Below, piece after piece: positions 8,152 through 17,309 of a stretch of 64,000 bases of DNA (positions are counted from its first letter, which is position 1; every line of letters starts with the position of its first letter). Location: positions 3,596,001 to 3,660,000 of the forward strand of contig NZ_CP076607.1 in assembly GCF_018966525.1 (NCBI RefSeq), written 5' to 3'. The notes below the pieces were generated by a model that did not search any database, was not told the origin of the DNA, and saw only the letters and a program-made list of their open reading frames with translations. Both the position numbers and the translations under genes were made by a program. The DNA is from Paenibacillus sophorae (GTDB taxonomy: Bacteria > Bacillota > Bacilli > Paenibacillales > Paenibacillaceae).

Positions 8152-9246
8152 TTGTTTCAGGATATTACACTCGAACAGCTTCGGGCGCTGCAGGATCGTA
8201 AGCAGATGACGATCATTGACGTCCGTTCCCCCTCTGAGTACAGAGATTCTACGATTCCGGGCAGCCTGAACATTCCGCTGTTCGACGATAAGGAAAGGGC
8301 AGAGGTCGGTACGCTGTACAAGCAGACGAGCGTTCACGCGGCCAAGGACCGCGGGCTGGAGCTTGTCTCAGCCAAGCTCCCGGGTTTCATACGGAAATTC
8401 GCGGAAATCCCCGGGGACAAGACAGTATTTTGCTGGAGAGGCGGCATGCGGAGCCGGACGACGGCGACCCTGCTTTCCCTGATGGATATTCACGTCAACC
8501 GCCTAACCGGCGGGTACAAAGCCTACCGGAAATGGGTAGTAGAGTCGCTGGAGTCTTATGCTTTCAAGCCGCATTCCTATATTATTCACGGCAACACCGG
8601 GACCGGAAAAACGGCGCTGCTGCACCGTCTTCAACATAACAGTTATCCTGTGCTTGATTTGGAGGGCATCGCGGGACACCGCGGGTCGATTTTCGGACAG
8701 GTCGGACTCCAGGCGAATAATCAAAAGACCTTTGACAGTCTGCTGCTGGAGAAGCTGATCACGCTTGAACATTCGCCATATGTGCTGTTCGAGGCGGAGA
8801 GCATGCGGATTGGCAAGGTAGTAATGCCGCCGTTCATGGGCCTGCAGAAAGAGACGGGCACTCAGCTGTGGATTGAAATGCCGCTTGAATCCCGGGTAGC
8901 GCAGATCATGGAGGACTATCGCCCAGAAGAGCATCAGGAGGAAATCCTGACAGCATTCCGCAGAATTAAGTCCCGCATTCACGTGCCCATCGCGGCGGAG
9001 ATTGACCGGAGTCTGGTATCAGGAAACTTCGAGAACGCGGTCCTGCTGCTGCTGGAGCATTATTATGATCCCAAATACGATTATACCTCCCTATTGTACG
9101 GCCAGCCTGAGAAGGTAACATTCAAAGTAAACCATTTGGATGAGGCGGAAGCGGCGGTGACCGCTTGGCTGCGGGAGCGCCACCCTGAGTCTTTAAATCG
9201 GGGCAATGGAAGCTGCCTTACCAATTGGACAGCATCTAACGCATAA
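8152..9246 (+). CDS. mnmH: tRNA 2-selenouridine synthase
   Basis: A 364-residue SelU/MnmH (YbbB). It replaces sulfur with selenium at the wobble 2-thiouridine of certain tRNAs via a geranylated intermediate. The N-terminal rhodanese domain carries the catalytic Cys94 in VFCWRGGMRSR. The C-terminal half has a P-loop (HGNTGTGKT, about residues 145-153). Translation starts at TTG 8152 with AAGGAGAG about 7 bases upstream; no ATG fits. It follows selD by about 100 bases. Its 3' end overlaps the convergent AraC-type gene by 11 bases. Confidence 0.93.
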   Translation: MFQDITLEQLRALQDRKQMTIIDVRSPSEYRDSTIPGSLNIPLFDDKERAEVGTLYKQTSVHAAKDRGLELVSAKLPGFIRKFAEIPGDKTVFCWRGGMRSRTTATLLSLMDIHVNRLTGGYKAYRKWVVESLESYAFKPHSYIIHGNTGTGKTALLHRLQHNSYPVLDLEGIAGHRGSIFGQVGLQANNQKTFDSLLLEKLITLEHSPYVLFEAESMRIGKVVMPPFMGLQKETGTQLWIEMPLESRVAQIMEDYRPEEHQEEILTAFRRIKSRIHVPIAAEIDRSLVSGNFENAVLLLLEHYYDPKYDYTSLLYGQPEKVTFKVNHLDEAEAAVTAWLRERHPESLNRGNGSCLTNWTASNA

Positions 9247-10093
9247 ACCCGCTGCGGTATTCGCTTGGAGACTGGCCGCACCAGTTACGGAACTGCTTGG
9301 AAAAGTAGAGCGCGTCGTTAAAGCCGACGGACGATGACACTTCATCAATCGTCAAGACTCTGCTTTCCAGCAGTTCTTTTGCTTTGTCCATCCTGATCTT
9401 CATCAGATACTGCTTCGGGGATAGCCCGGTCCGTTCCTTGAAAGCTTTGGAGAAATGGGCCCGGTGATACCCGAGAGAGGAAGCCATCTGGCTGATGCCA
9501 AGCTGCTGATGATACTGAAGCGAAATCCATCGTTTGGCCTGTTCCACCTGGCGGTCAATCATTTCCGAATGCTGAGCGGCCGTGTCCCGCAAGTCTCTGC
9601 TCGCAAGTCCTAGTCTATGGATTAACAGCCTCAGCCAGCCCGATGCTTCCAGGCTTTCCAACTCGGGAAAGGGTGATTGCTTGAAAGAATGCTTAATCCG
9701 CCGGTAGAAAGAATGGAGAGCCGAGGGGTCAGCCCCTTTTAACACAGGCTTTTCCTGTGAAAATCCCGCTTCCTTAAGAAGCCGTGAAGCACCATCTCCC
9801 TGGACCGCCGCCCACACATACTGCCAAGGCGTCTGCCGGTCCGATTCATAGCTGAACAAGCTGCCCGGCATAATAAGAAACGTATCCCCTGCCTGACATA
9901 AATATTTATGCCCTTCGTTTACAAACACACCCTCACCGGAAAGCACGGTATGAATTAAATAATAGTCATGGACGGATGGGCCGACTTTGTGGCCTGGTTT
10001 GGGACTGCCTTCGCCGCTAAAAAGAACGGTCAGCTCTCCCTCGCCGGGATGCAGGTTAATGCCGACTTCAAATTGATAATGATCGGGATTCAT
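9236..10093 (-). CDS. AraC-family transcriptional regulator with cupin sensor domain
   Basis: A 285-residue regulator. The N-terminal ~150 residues form a cupin-like ligand domain (GPSVHDYYLIHTVLSGEG and QAGDTFLIMPG). The C-terminal ~100 residues contain two helix-turn-helix motifs, including LGISQMASSLGYHRAHFSKAF and the signature ending in FRNWCGQSPSEYR. It is divergent from the alpha-galactosidase, and AraC proteins of this form usually activate a neighbouring sugar gene, so a galactoside-responsive activator is the likely role. Confidence 0.88.
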   Translation of the reverse strand: MNPDHYQFEVGINLHPGEGELTVLFSGEGSPKPGHKVGPSVHDYYLIHTVLSGEGVFVNEGHKYLCQAGDTFLIMPGSLFSYESDRQTPWQYVWAAVQGDGASRLLKEAGFSQEKPVLKGADPSALHSFYRRIKHSFKQSPFPELESLEASGWLRLLIHRLGLASRDLRDTAAQHSEMIDRQVEQAKRWISLQYHQQLGISQMASSLGYHRAHFSKAFKERTGLSPKQYLMKIRMDKAKELLESRVLTIDEVSSSVGFNDALYFSKQFRNWCGQSPSEYRSGFMR

Positions 10094-10338
10094 TGGTTCC
10101 TCCAGCTTGAGAGATATGTGATCATAACAACAACTTTATCATAAAGATACGACAAACCTCCATATGTTCCTTTTATTCCTCCATATAAATTCCATCTGCT
10201 CTGCTCTATAGTAAATAGTGAAAAGAGGAAACGAAGTCGCGCACAAAGCTGCATTATTCTTCGGTTTTTTCAAAAATCGCCATAAAAAATATGCGCTGCG
10301 CGGCTGCAATCGCCTCAACACAAGGAGGAATAGAATCG

Positions 10339-11637
10339 ATGTCTAAAATTACATTTATCGGAGCAGGAAGCACGGTTTTTGCCAAAAATGTATTAGGAGA
10401 CTCCATGGCTACACCAGCGCTACAAGGGTTTGAGCTTGCGCTGTACGATATTGATACCCGCCGTCTGTCGGATTCCGAGAATATGCTGCTCAACTTGAAG
10501 CAAAGCGGCGGCAGCACCTGTGAAATCAAAGCCTACACCGACCGCAAAGAGGCGCTGCGCGGAGCCAAATACGTCATCAACGCGATTCAGGTGGGCGGAT
10601 ACGACCCCTGCACTATCACTGACTTTGAAATCCCAAAAAAATACGGCCTGCGGCAGACGATTGCCGACACCGTCGGTATCGGGGGGATTTTCCGCAACCT
10701 GCGCACCATTCCCGTTATGCTCGATTTTGCCGCGGATATCCGTGAAGTGTGTCCGGACGCGCTCTTTTTAAACTATACGAACCCGATGGCCGTGCTCACG
10801 AATGTGATGAATACGTACGGCGGTGTCCGGACGGTCGGCCTGTGCCACAGCGTGCAGGTATGCGTTCCGCATCTGTTCGAGCATCTGGGCATCGAGCAGG
10901 AAGGTGTGCAGGCGAAAATCGCCGGGATTAACCACATGGCATGGCTTCTGGAGGTTACTAAGGACGGCAAGGACCTGTATCCGGAAATTAAAAGACGCGC
11001 CGCCGAGAAACAAAAGGAACCGCATAACGACATGGTCCGCTATGAGATTATGCAGAAGTTCGGCTATTACAACACGGAATCGTCGGAGCATACGGCGGAG
11101 TATCACCCGTACTTTATCAAGCGGAACTATCCCGAGCTGATCGACCGCTTTCAGATTCCGCTGGACGAATATCCACGCCGCTGTGTGGAGCAGATCGGAC
11201 GCTGGGAGCATATGCGCGAGGAGCTGGTGAACAACCGCAATCTGGAGCATGAGCGCTCCCATGAGTACGCGTCATATATCATGGAAGCCATCGAGACGAA
11301 CATTCCGTACAAAATCGGCGGCAACGTCATGAACACCGGCCTCATCACCAACCTGCCAAGGGAGGCTTGCGTGGAAGTGCCATGTCTGGTGGACCGCAGC
11401 GGAATCCAGCCGACCTATATTGGGAATTTACCGCCTCAGCTTGCAGCGCTGAACCGCACAAACATCAATACCCAACTCTTGACCATTGAAGCGGCGATAA
11501 CGCGCAAGAAAGAGCATATCTATCATGCGGCGATGCTCGACCCTCATACAGCAGCAGAACTGTCCATGGATGACATTGTCAGTATGTGTGATGATTTAAT
11601 TGCTGCTCATGGAGATTGGCTCCCCGACTATAATTGA
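10339..11637 (+). CDS. melA: alpha-galactosidase, glycoside hydrolase family 4
   Basis: A 432-residue GH4 enzyme. GH4 members need NAD+ and a divalent metal and cleave by an oxidation-elimination mechanism. The N-terminus has the nucleotide-binding GAGSTVFAKN, followed by NYTNPMA, the metal-binding Cys in GLCHSVQ, and GINHMAW. The start is ATG 10339 behind AAGGAGG; a longer frame from 10291 lacks a ribosome site. It is divergent from the AraC regulator, which probably controls it. No transporter gene sits beside it. Melibiose or raffinose-type substrate is inferred from family; a galacturonidase or glucosidase specificity cannot be excluded. Confidence 0.88.
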   Translation: MSKITFIGAGSTVFAKNVLGDSMATPALQGFELALYDIDTRRLSDSENMLLNLKQSGGSTCEIKAYTDRKEALRGAKYVINAIQVGGYDPCTITDFEIPKKYGLRQTIADTVGIGGIFRNLRTIPVMLDFAADIREVCPDALFLNYTNPMAVLTNVMNTYGGVRTVGLCHSVQVCVPHLFEHLGIEQEGVQAKIAGINHMAWLLEVTKDGKDLYPEIKRRAAEKQKEPHNDMVRYEIMQKFGYYNTESSEHTAEYHPYFIKRNYPELIDRFQIPLDEYPRRCVEQIGRWEHMREELVNNRNLEHERSHEYASYIMEAIETNIPYKIGGNVMNTGLITNLPREACVEVPCLVDRSGIQPTYIGNLPPQLAALNRTNINTQLLTIEAAITRKKEHIYHAAMLDPHTAAELSMDDIVSMCDDLIAAHGDWLPDYN

Positions 11638-11718
11638 TATTTTCGAGAAATGTCATAATGGACAATGCAATCCCATATCCCTTAAGCAGGTGATTTTTTC
11701 TGCAAAGGAGGGATATGC

Positions 11719-12534
11719 TTGGATGAATTCGTCGCCCGGTCATTAGATGAAATACGATTTTGGTCCAGGATCATGAAGGAGCATTCATTGTTTCTTGGGT
11801 TAGGATTTAGAGCCGAGGATACTGGGCTTAAAAACGAAGCAAACCAGTTTTACGCGATTTTTGAGGATATTGAGAGAAGATCCCACGAATTTCAGATCGG
11901 CACAGATCCTCACACAATCAAAAATTTCAATACAGAAGTGTCTATTGCGGCAACTAAGATTTGGGCGTTTAAAAGAATGGTGCTGGGCCTGATACTGCAA
12001 TGTAAACTTCCCGGACAGACAAACTTCCCCTTGCTGGTGGATCATATTAGCCGGGAAGCCAATTATTTCAGAAACCGCTTAGATGAGCTTAATACAGGGA
12101 GACTCGAACCATTACCCGATGCGATTATCGATGAAAATGTCTTTTTCTTAAAGATTATGGCCGATCATGCCAAATTTATTAGTCATTTGCTTGACCCATC
12201 TGAACGGAAATTGGTCGATCAGGCGCGGGAATTTAGCAATGATTTTGATAAACTGGTGTTCCAGGCGATTGATTTAAGTTCTATGCGTCCACAATCTCAA
12301 ACCGTTCCACTGCTAAGTCAATTTGTTGACGAAAACCTTGTTTCTGTAAAATCATTGCGTGATTTCAAGAAAACAGCACGTGATTTAATCGATGAATGCC
12401 GGATAAAAAGTATTATTCATCCTTTATTAGCGGATCATGTATTTCGCGAAGCCGAACGGTTCCTCTTCATTCTCGATATGTTCGATCAAGCCTTATCGGG
12501 TGCTAAGGTAAACAAAAGGGAAATTCTGCATTAA
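11719..12534 (+). CDS. DUF2935 ferritin-like helical protein
   Basis: A 271-residue all-helical protein with two similar halves, each starting with an EI/RFW-H or FLKIMADHAKF helix and rich in His and Glu (EHSLFLGLGFR, DHISREANYFRNRL, DHAKFISHLL, DHVFREAERFL). This is the DUF2935 pattern common in Bacillales; the arrangement resembles a four-helix ferritin-like bundle that could bind metal, but no activity is established. Translation probably starts at TTG 11719, 7 bases after AAGGAGGG, because the nearby ATG frame stops at once. It stands alone downstream of melA. Confidence 0.75.
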   Translation: MDEFVARSLDEIRFWSRIMKEHSLFLGLGFRAEDTGLKNEANQFYAIFEDIERRSHEFQIGTDPHTIKNFNTEVSIAATKIWAFKRMVLGLILQCKLPGQTNFPLLVDHISREANYFRNRLDELNTGRLEPLPDAIIDENVFFLKIMADHAKFISHLLDPSERKLVDQAREFSNDFDKLVFQAIDLSSMRPQSQTVPLLSQFVDENLVSVKSLRDFKKTARDLIDECRIKSIIHPLLADHVFREAERFLFILDMFDQALSGAKVNKREILH

Positions 12535-12766
12535 TTCTTTGGTTCATACTATAGGAGAAAAAGGCGCGCTGTAATCGGCTCGTCTTTTTTTGTGCGGGCG
12601 GGAAATCGTCGGATTTGGATAGCGCAAATGTTTTTCGCTTAGGCAACTTTTTTAGTCTGGCTTTATTTATTAACCTTGATGAAAAAACGTTTCTCTAGAC
12701 CCACTTATACCCAGACTGATACTATAAGCAGGTATCAAAGCGAATTGGAAGGGGCTTTATCTTAGA
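12535..12766. other. intergenic region with an inverted repeat before the CDF gene
   Basis: These 232 bases hold no gene. A short GC-rich stretch followed by T7 near 12560-12590 may be a weak terminator for the DUF2935 gene. TGATAC (12717-12722) and GTATCA (12732-12737) form a perfect inverted repeat with a 9-base spacer about 30 bases before the metal exporter and could be an operator. I cannot assign a regulator. Confidence 0.35.
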
Positions 12767-13651
12767 ATGGATCAGCAAAGGTACGATAACTTGAAATTAG
12801 GTGAGCGTGGAGCAATAGTTAGTATTATAGCTTACATCTGCTTATCTGCTTCAAAATTAATTATTGGTTATGCAGCTAACTCTGAAGCATTGAAGGCAGA
12901 TGGTCTGAATAATGCGACGGATATTGTTGCATCCATTGCCGTCTTAATTGGTTTACGATTAGCACGGAAACCGGCAGACGAAGATCATCCGTACGGACAT
13001 TGGAAATCGGAAACCGTAGCTTCGTTAATGGCTTCTTTTATCATGATGGCTGTTGGCTTGCAGGTGCTTTATGAAGCTGTTGTTTCTATGTTTCATGGAA
13101 AGCAGCAGTCTCCTGATCTCATTTCCGCATGGACAGGGATATTTTGCGCAATTGTAATGTACTGTGTATATCGATACAACAAAAAATTGGCACTGAAAAT
13201 AAACAGTCAAGCCGTTATGGCGGCTGCTAAAGACAATATTTCTGATGCATTTGTGAGTATTGGAGCGGTGGTCGGGATCATCGGTTCCCAATTTAAATTG
13301 CCTTGGCTTGATCCGCTTACGGCTGTTGCGGTTGGATTCATCATTTGTAGAACGGCTTGGGAAATTTTCTGTGAAGCATCCCATTATCTAACGGATGGTT
13401 TTGATGAGAATACGATTCAATCATTCAAAGAAACCGTATTGAAAGTAAACGGAGTTGAGGGAGTTAAAGAAATAAGAGCCAGAAATTACGGAAGCAATGC
13501 GGTCGTAGACGTTGTATTGCTCGTTGGAGCGAAACTAGAGTTTCAAGCAGCTCATGAAATCGCAACACGGGTTGAAGATGAATTAAAACGTAACTCTGAT
13601 GTTTATGAAGTCCATGTTCATTATGAGCCGGCAAAAATAGCTAAGGCATAA
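12767..13651 (+). CDS. cation diffusion facilitator (CDF) metal exporter
   Basis: A 294-residue CDF transporter with about six membrane helices and a soluble C-terminal domain (residues ~205-294). Metal-site motifs are DGLNNATD in the second helix region and DNISDAFVSIG in the fifth; HPYGHWKSE follows the second helix. The N-D type metal site resembles manganese exporters of the MneP/MneS group, so Mn(II) export is the best guess, with Zn or Fe as alternatives. The protein works by proton antiport at the cytoplasmic membrane. Monocistronic, possibly with an operator at 12717-12737. Confidence 0.85.
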   Translation: MDQQRYDNLKLGERGAIVSIIAYICLSASKLIIGYAANSEALKADGLNNATDIVASIAVLIGLRLARKPADEDHPYGHWKSETVASLMASFIMMAVGLQVLYEAVVSMFHGKQQSPDLISAWTGIFCAIVMYCVYRYNKKLALKINSQAVMAAAKDNISDAFVSIGAVVGIIGSQFKLPWLDPLTAVAVGFIICRTAWEIFCEASHYLTDGFDENTIQSFKETVLKVNGVEGVKEIRARNYGSNAVVDVVLLVGAKLEFQAAHEIATRVEDELKRNSDVYEVHVHYEPAKIAKA

Positions 13652-13692
13652 AAAGAATTCTACATAAAAAAAGAGAAAGCCAGGGGATCGTC

Positions 13693-14511
13693 TTGAAAAT
13701 AATGACGCTGAACGTCCACGCATGGATGGAAACCGACCAGCTTCGGAAAATAGAAGACTTGGCCGATTATATCAGGGAGCAGCAGTTTGATGCTATCGCT
13801 CTGCAGGAGGTCAATCAGTCGAAGGGAGAGGAAGCGTTATCCGCCGCGGCTTTGGACTGTTTTGTACAGGCCGAACCGGAAACGGTGATTAGACGGGATA
13901 ATTACGCTTACGTTCTGCTGCAAAAGCTCGGTATCCCTTATTATTGGACATGGATACCGGTACATACGGGATTTGTTAAGTACGACGAGGGGCTGGCGAT
14001 ATTATCGCGCACGCCTATCACCTCCGCTTTCAGCGAGTACGTGTCGGTTGTAAGAGACTATGAGAACTACCGTACACGGAAGATTGTCGGTGTTAAAGCA
14101 GAGGCCCGCGGAGAGGAATCCTGGTTTGTAAGCGGTCATTTCGGCTGGTGGAATGATGACGTGGAGCCTTTTCGCGGACAATGGGACGCCGCGCAGACGA
14201 AACTGGATTCACTGAAGGAATATCCGGTATTTATCATGGGCGACTTCAACAATGTGGCGGAGATTCGGGACGAAGGCTATGATTACGTTGTTGAAAAAGG
14301 CTGGCACGATTTGTATGCTTCCGCTTACGTGAAAGATGACGGAGCCACAGTAACCAAGGCTATCAAGGGCTGGGACGATAATAAAAGCAAGCTGCGCATT
14401 GATTATATTTTCTCCAACCGGCAGCTTCAGGCCAAGTCCTGCCATGTCGTTATGAACGGTATTCGGGGGGCAGTCGTCTCGGATCATTTCGGGGTAGCTG
14501 TGGAGTTGTAA
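13693..14511 (+). CDS. endonuclease/exonuclease/phosphatase (EEP) family hydrolase
   Basis: A 272-residue metal-dependent hydrolase of the EEP fold. It begins MTLNVHAW with the acidic IALQEVNQ motif (~residue 36), then SGHFGWWNDD, GDFNN (~residue 182) and the terminal SDHFGVAVEL, which supply the catalytic Asn, Glu, Asp and His residues. Translation starts at TTG 13693 or ATG 13702. Substrate (nucleic acid, sphingomyelin or inositol phosphate) cannot be told. It lies 41 bases after the CDF gene and may be co-transcribed. Confidence 0.8.
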   Translation: MKIMTLNVHAWMETDQLRKIEDLADYIREQQFDAIALQEVNQSKGEEALSAAALDCFVQAEPETVIRRDNYAYVLLQKLGIPYYWTWIPVHTGFVKYDEGLAILSRTPITSAFSEYVSVVRDYENYRTRKIVGVKAEARGEESWFVSGHFGWWNDDVEPFRGQWDAAQTKLDSLKEYPVFIMGDFNNVAEIRDEGYDYVVEKGWHDLYASAYVKDDGATVTKAIKGWDDNKSKLRIDYIFSNRQLQAKSCHVVMNGIRGAVVSDHFGVAVEL

Positions 14512-14540
14512 GGCAGGATTATACATACTGCTCATTCTTC

Positions 14541-14571
14541 TTGTCCGGTGAACATTCACCGGGCAATTTTT
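14541..14571 (+). terminator. intrinsic terminator after the EEP hydrolase
   Basis: TTGTCCGGTGAA (14541-14552) pairs with TTCACCGGGCAA (14555-14566) with one mismatch, followed by a T run. Confidence 0.8.
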
Positions 14572-14635
14572 GTGTTATCACCGGACTTCCAAACGCAAAT
14601 TTCGACTTTTGTCACAACTTATATGACATCACGTC

Positions 14636-14663
14636 TTTACAATAACCCCCAGGGGGGGATAAT
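14636..14663 (+). promoter_or_regulatory. promoter with CsoR-type operator in the spacer
   Basis: TTTACA (14636-14641) and GATAAT (14658-14663) are 16 bases apart. The spacer contains ACCCCC-A-GGGGGGG (14645-14657), the C-run/G-run dyad bound by CsoR/RcnR-family repressors. A repressor bound here would block RNA polymerase directly. It drives the P1B-4 ATPase; the probable repressor is encoded just downstream of that gene. Confidence 0.75.
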
Positions 14664-14716
14664 ATGGTGAGAACAGTTCTCAATATTGGATTCATTTGGA
14701 GGAGGAAATGCTGGTT

Positions 14717-16627
14717 ATGGGACAAGTTATGGTGGCTGAAGAAAAAGAAGACAACAAGCCTTTAAGTGCGCTGTGGGAACAGCATGGAGGCCTGATTATC
14801 GCGGCGGCCTGTCTGCTGTTCATCGGGCTCGCCTGGGTTATGGGCAGGAATGATCAGGGTATATTAGAAATCACGTTTTTCATTCTTGCCTATCTTGTCG
14901 GGGGCTACCGTAAGGCATGGGAAGGTCTGGAAACCCTGTTTAAAGAAAAAGATCTCGATGTCGACCTGTTGATGGTTGTTGCGGCGGCTGGCGCAGCGGC
15001 TATTGGTTACTGGCTGGACGGCGCCGTGCTGATCTTTATCTTTTGTCTCAGCGGTGCCCTGGAGGACTACACGATGGAGAAGACGAATCAGGATATCGCC
15101 TCCATTCTGAAGTACCGTCCGGAAGACGCGGTTCTCCTTAAGGATGGCGGCGAAGTTAAAGTCAGAGCGGCACAGCTGCAAAAAAGCGACATCGTGCTTG
15201 TCAGACCGGGCGAACGCATCCCCTGCGACGGCCATATCCTCGAAGGGCATTCGGCAGTAGATCAGTCCTCCATCACGGGCGAATCCATTCCCGTCGATCT
15301 CGCCGCCGGCGACAAGGTCTTCGCTGGAACGATTAACGGTCAAGGGGCGCTGCGGATCTATACGGATAAGGGGGCGGAAGACACGCTGCTGGCCCGGATT
15401 ATCCATCTGGTGCAGGAAGCCAAGGACGAGCTGCCGCCAAGCCAGCTGTTCGTGGAGCGCTTCGAAGGTATCTATGCCAAAGCTGTTGTCACAGTTGCCC
15501 TGCTGCTCATGGTTGCCCCGCCGTTTCTCTTCGGCTGGTCCTGGGAAACGACCGTCTACCGGGCGATGATCTTTCTTGTTGTCGCCTCGCCGTGCGCGCT
15601 CGTTTCCTCAATCATGCCCGCGATTCTGTCCGGCATTTCAAACGCCGCCAGAAAAGGCGTGCTGTTCAAAGGTGGAATCCATCTGGAGCAGATGGGTGAA
15701 GTTAGCGTCGTCGCCTTCGACAAGACGGGCACATTAACCGAAGGCAAGCCGAAGCTGACCGACGTTCTGCCGTCGGGTGCCAGCAGTGAACAGGAACTGC
15801 TCACGCTCGCCGCTTCGCTGGAATATTTGTCGGAGCATCCGATCGCCAAAGCCATTGTTAATTTCGCTAAATCCGCCGGGATTCAAATGGAGCAAGCGGC
15901 GGATATGCAGGCCGTGCCTGGGATGGGCGTCAGCGGAACCGTAAGCGGCAGGAAATGCCGTATCGGCAAAAAGGAACTCCTTGCGGGCCTGGACATGGAA
16001 GACGTTAAGCTGCAGGCAGCGGACAAGCTTGAGGCGGAAGGGAAAACGGTGATCTTCGTCGAATCGGAAGGCGCTCTGATTGGCATGCTGGCGGTTCAGG
16101 ATGTGATGCGCTCTGGCGTGCGGGAAGCCGTACTGAAGCTTAAGAGCATGAATAAAAAGGTTGTCATGCTTACCGGCGACGCCAAGCTCACTGCCGAGGC
16201 TATCGGCCGCGCGGCCGGCGTCGACGAAGTCTATGCCGAGCTGATGCCCGATCAGAAGCTTGCGCTGATCCGGCAGTTGACCGAGCAGTTCGGCAAGGTC
16301 GCCATGGTCGGCGACGGCGTCAACGATGCGCCCGCACTGGCGGCTTCCGCCGTCGGAGTCGCCATGGGCGCTGCTGGGACGGACGTAGCGCTGGAAACGG
16401 CGAACGTCGTGCTGATGAACGACGATATTTCCAAAATTCCGTTCGCAATCTCGCTTGGGCGGCGGACACGCAGAGTCATCCGGCAGAACATTTCCTTTGC
16501 CCTGGCCGTTATACTCATCCTGGTCATATCCAACTTCTGGGGCGAAATCAATTTGCCGTCCGGTGTAGTCAGCCATGAAGGAAGTACACTGGCCGTTATC
16601 TTAAGCGGTCTCAGACTGCTCCGCTGA
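14717..16627 (+). CDS. P1B-4-type heavy metal translocating ATPase
   Basis: A 636-residue P-type ATPase. The membrane metal motif is SPC (in VASPCALVSS) and the last helix has HEGST, the combination that defines the P1B-4 group (CoaT, PfeT/ZosA, CtpD), which exports Co, Fe(II), Ni or related ions. The phosphorylation site is DKTGT, the actuator has TGES and the hinge is GDGVNDAPAL. There is no N-terminal metal-binding domain. I start at ATG 14717, about 9 bases after GGAGGAGG; ATG 14708 is too close. Regulation is probably by the CsoR/RcnR-type protein encoded 200 bases downstream, acting on the operator at 14645-14657. Confidence 0.9.
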   Translation: MGQVMVAEEKEDNKPLSALWEQHGGLIIAAACLLFIGLAWVMGRNDQGILEITFFILAYLVGGYRKAWEGLETLFKEKDLDVDLLMVVAAAGAAAIGYWLDGAVLIFIFCLSGALEDYTMEKTNQDIASILKYRPEDAVLLKDGGEVKVRAAQLQKSDIVLVRPGERIPCDGHILEGHSAVDQSSITGESIPVDLAAGDKVFAGTINGQGALRIYTDKGAEDTLLARIIHLVQEAKDELPPSQLFVERFEGIYAKAVVTVALLLMVAPPFLFGWSWETTVYRAMIFLVVASPCALVSSIMPAILSGISNAARKGVLFKGGIHLEQMGEVSVVAFDKTGTLTEGKPKLTDVLPSGASSEQELLTLAASLEYLSEHPIAKAIVNFAKSAGIQMEQAADMQAVPGMGVSGTVSGRKCRIGKKELLAGLDMEDVKLQAADKLEAEGKTVIFVESEGALIGMLAVQDVMRSGVREAVLKLKSMNKKVVMLTGDAKLTAEAIGRAAGVDEVYAELMPDQKLALIRQLTEQFGKVAMVGDGVNDAPALAASAVGVAMGAAGTDVALETANVVLMNDDISKIPFAISLGRRTRRVIRQNISFALAVILILVISNFWGEINLPSGVVSHEGSTLAVILSGLRLLR

Positions 16628-16741
16628 TCTGCCGCACTCTTAATCTGCACCTGTTCAGAGCGGGAATAACGTTCCTACAAGCAGCACCTTCCGGAGTCCG
16701 GTAATACTGGCATACTGGCAGCCGTTCCTTTATCGGCAAAA

Positions 16742-16771
16742 TTGTCCCTGTCCATCATCTCTTGGTATAAT
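16742..16771 (+). promoter_or_regulatory. promoter of the metal sensor gene
   Basis: TTGTCC (16742-16747) and TATAAT (16766-16771) are separated by 18 bases. No C-run/G-run operator is seen here, so the sensor gene is probably not controlled by the dyad used for the ATPase. Confidence 0.6.
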
Positions 16772-16829
16772 AGCGGTATAGCAGTCATACTTGACTCATG
16801 AATAAGAGAAGGATCAAAAGAGGTGCAAT

Positions 16830-17129
16830 ATGGCACAGGAAGCCAGAAATCAAGAAGACAATCACGAGCATAAGTACCGCAAGCAGATCGTCAACCGATT
16901 GGCCCGGATTGAAGGCCACATTCGCGCCGTCAAGGAGATGACCGCAGAGGACCGGGACTGCTCCGAAGTGCTGCTGCAGATCGCTGCCGTGCAAAAGGCT
17001 TTGGACAAGGCGGCCAAGCTTCTGTTAAAGGACCATTTGGAGAACTGCGTGGTCAAAGCCGTCCACCACGGCAACGAAAGCAAAGTTCTTGAAGACTTAA
17101 ACAAAGCGCTGGACAACTATATCCGTTAA
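16830..17129 (+). CDS. CsoR/RcnR-family metal-sensing repressor
   Basis: A 99-residue all-helical DUF156 protein. Metal ligands fit the family Cys-His-Cys pattern: Cys44, His69 and Cys73, with His12 and His14 near the N-terminus. The residue before Cys44 is Asp, whereas copper CsoR proteins have Tyr there; this and the extra His residues point away from Cu(I) and toward Ni, Co or another ion. The ATPase it probably controls is also of the Co/Fe/Ni class. Apo-protein would bind the dyad at 14645-14657 and metal would release it. Confidence 0.85.
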   Translation: MAQEARNQEDNHEHKYRKQIVNRLARIEGHIRAVKEMTAEDRDCSEVLLQIAAVQKALDKAAKLLLKDHLENCVVKAVHHGNESKVLEDLNKALDNYIR

Positions 17130-17135
17130 GTCAAG

Positions 17136-17172
17136 CCCTGTCGCTAATTAGAGGACGGGGATTTTCATTTTT
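17136..17172 (+). terminator. probable intrinsic terminator after the metal sensor
   Basis: CCCTGTC pairs with GACGGGG (one mismatch) around a short AT loop and is followed by T-rich sequence. Confidence 0.55.
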
Positions 17173-17309
17173 ATAGTTCTGGCACATTATATTTATAATC
17201 AGGGATAGATCGCTAACGGGTATTTAATAATATATAGCGTATGGTTTAATCGTCCTCTTATGTTTAAGGATTACAGTAATATAATAAACTCGAACAAAGG
17301 AGACTTCCG

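Noticed and set aside
15734..16576. 280-codon minus-strand frame in the P1B-4 ATPase gene
   Set aside because: Antisense to conserved ATPase motifs; no recognisable protein.
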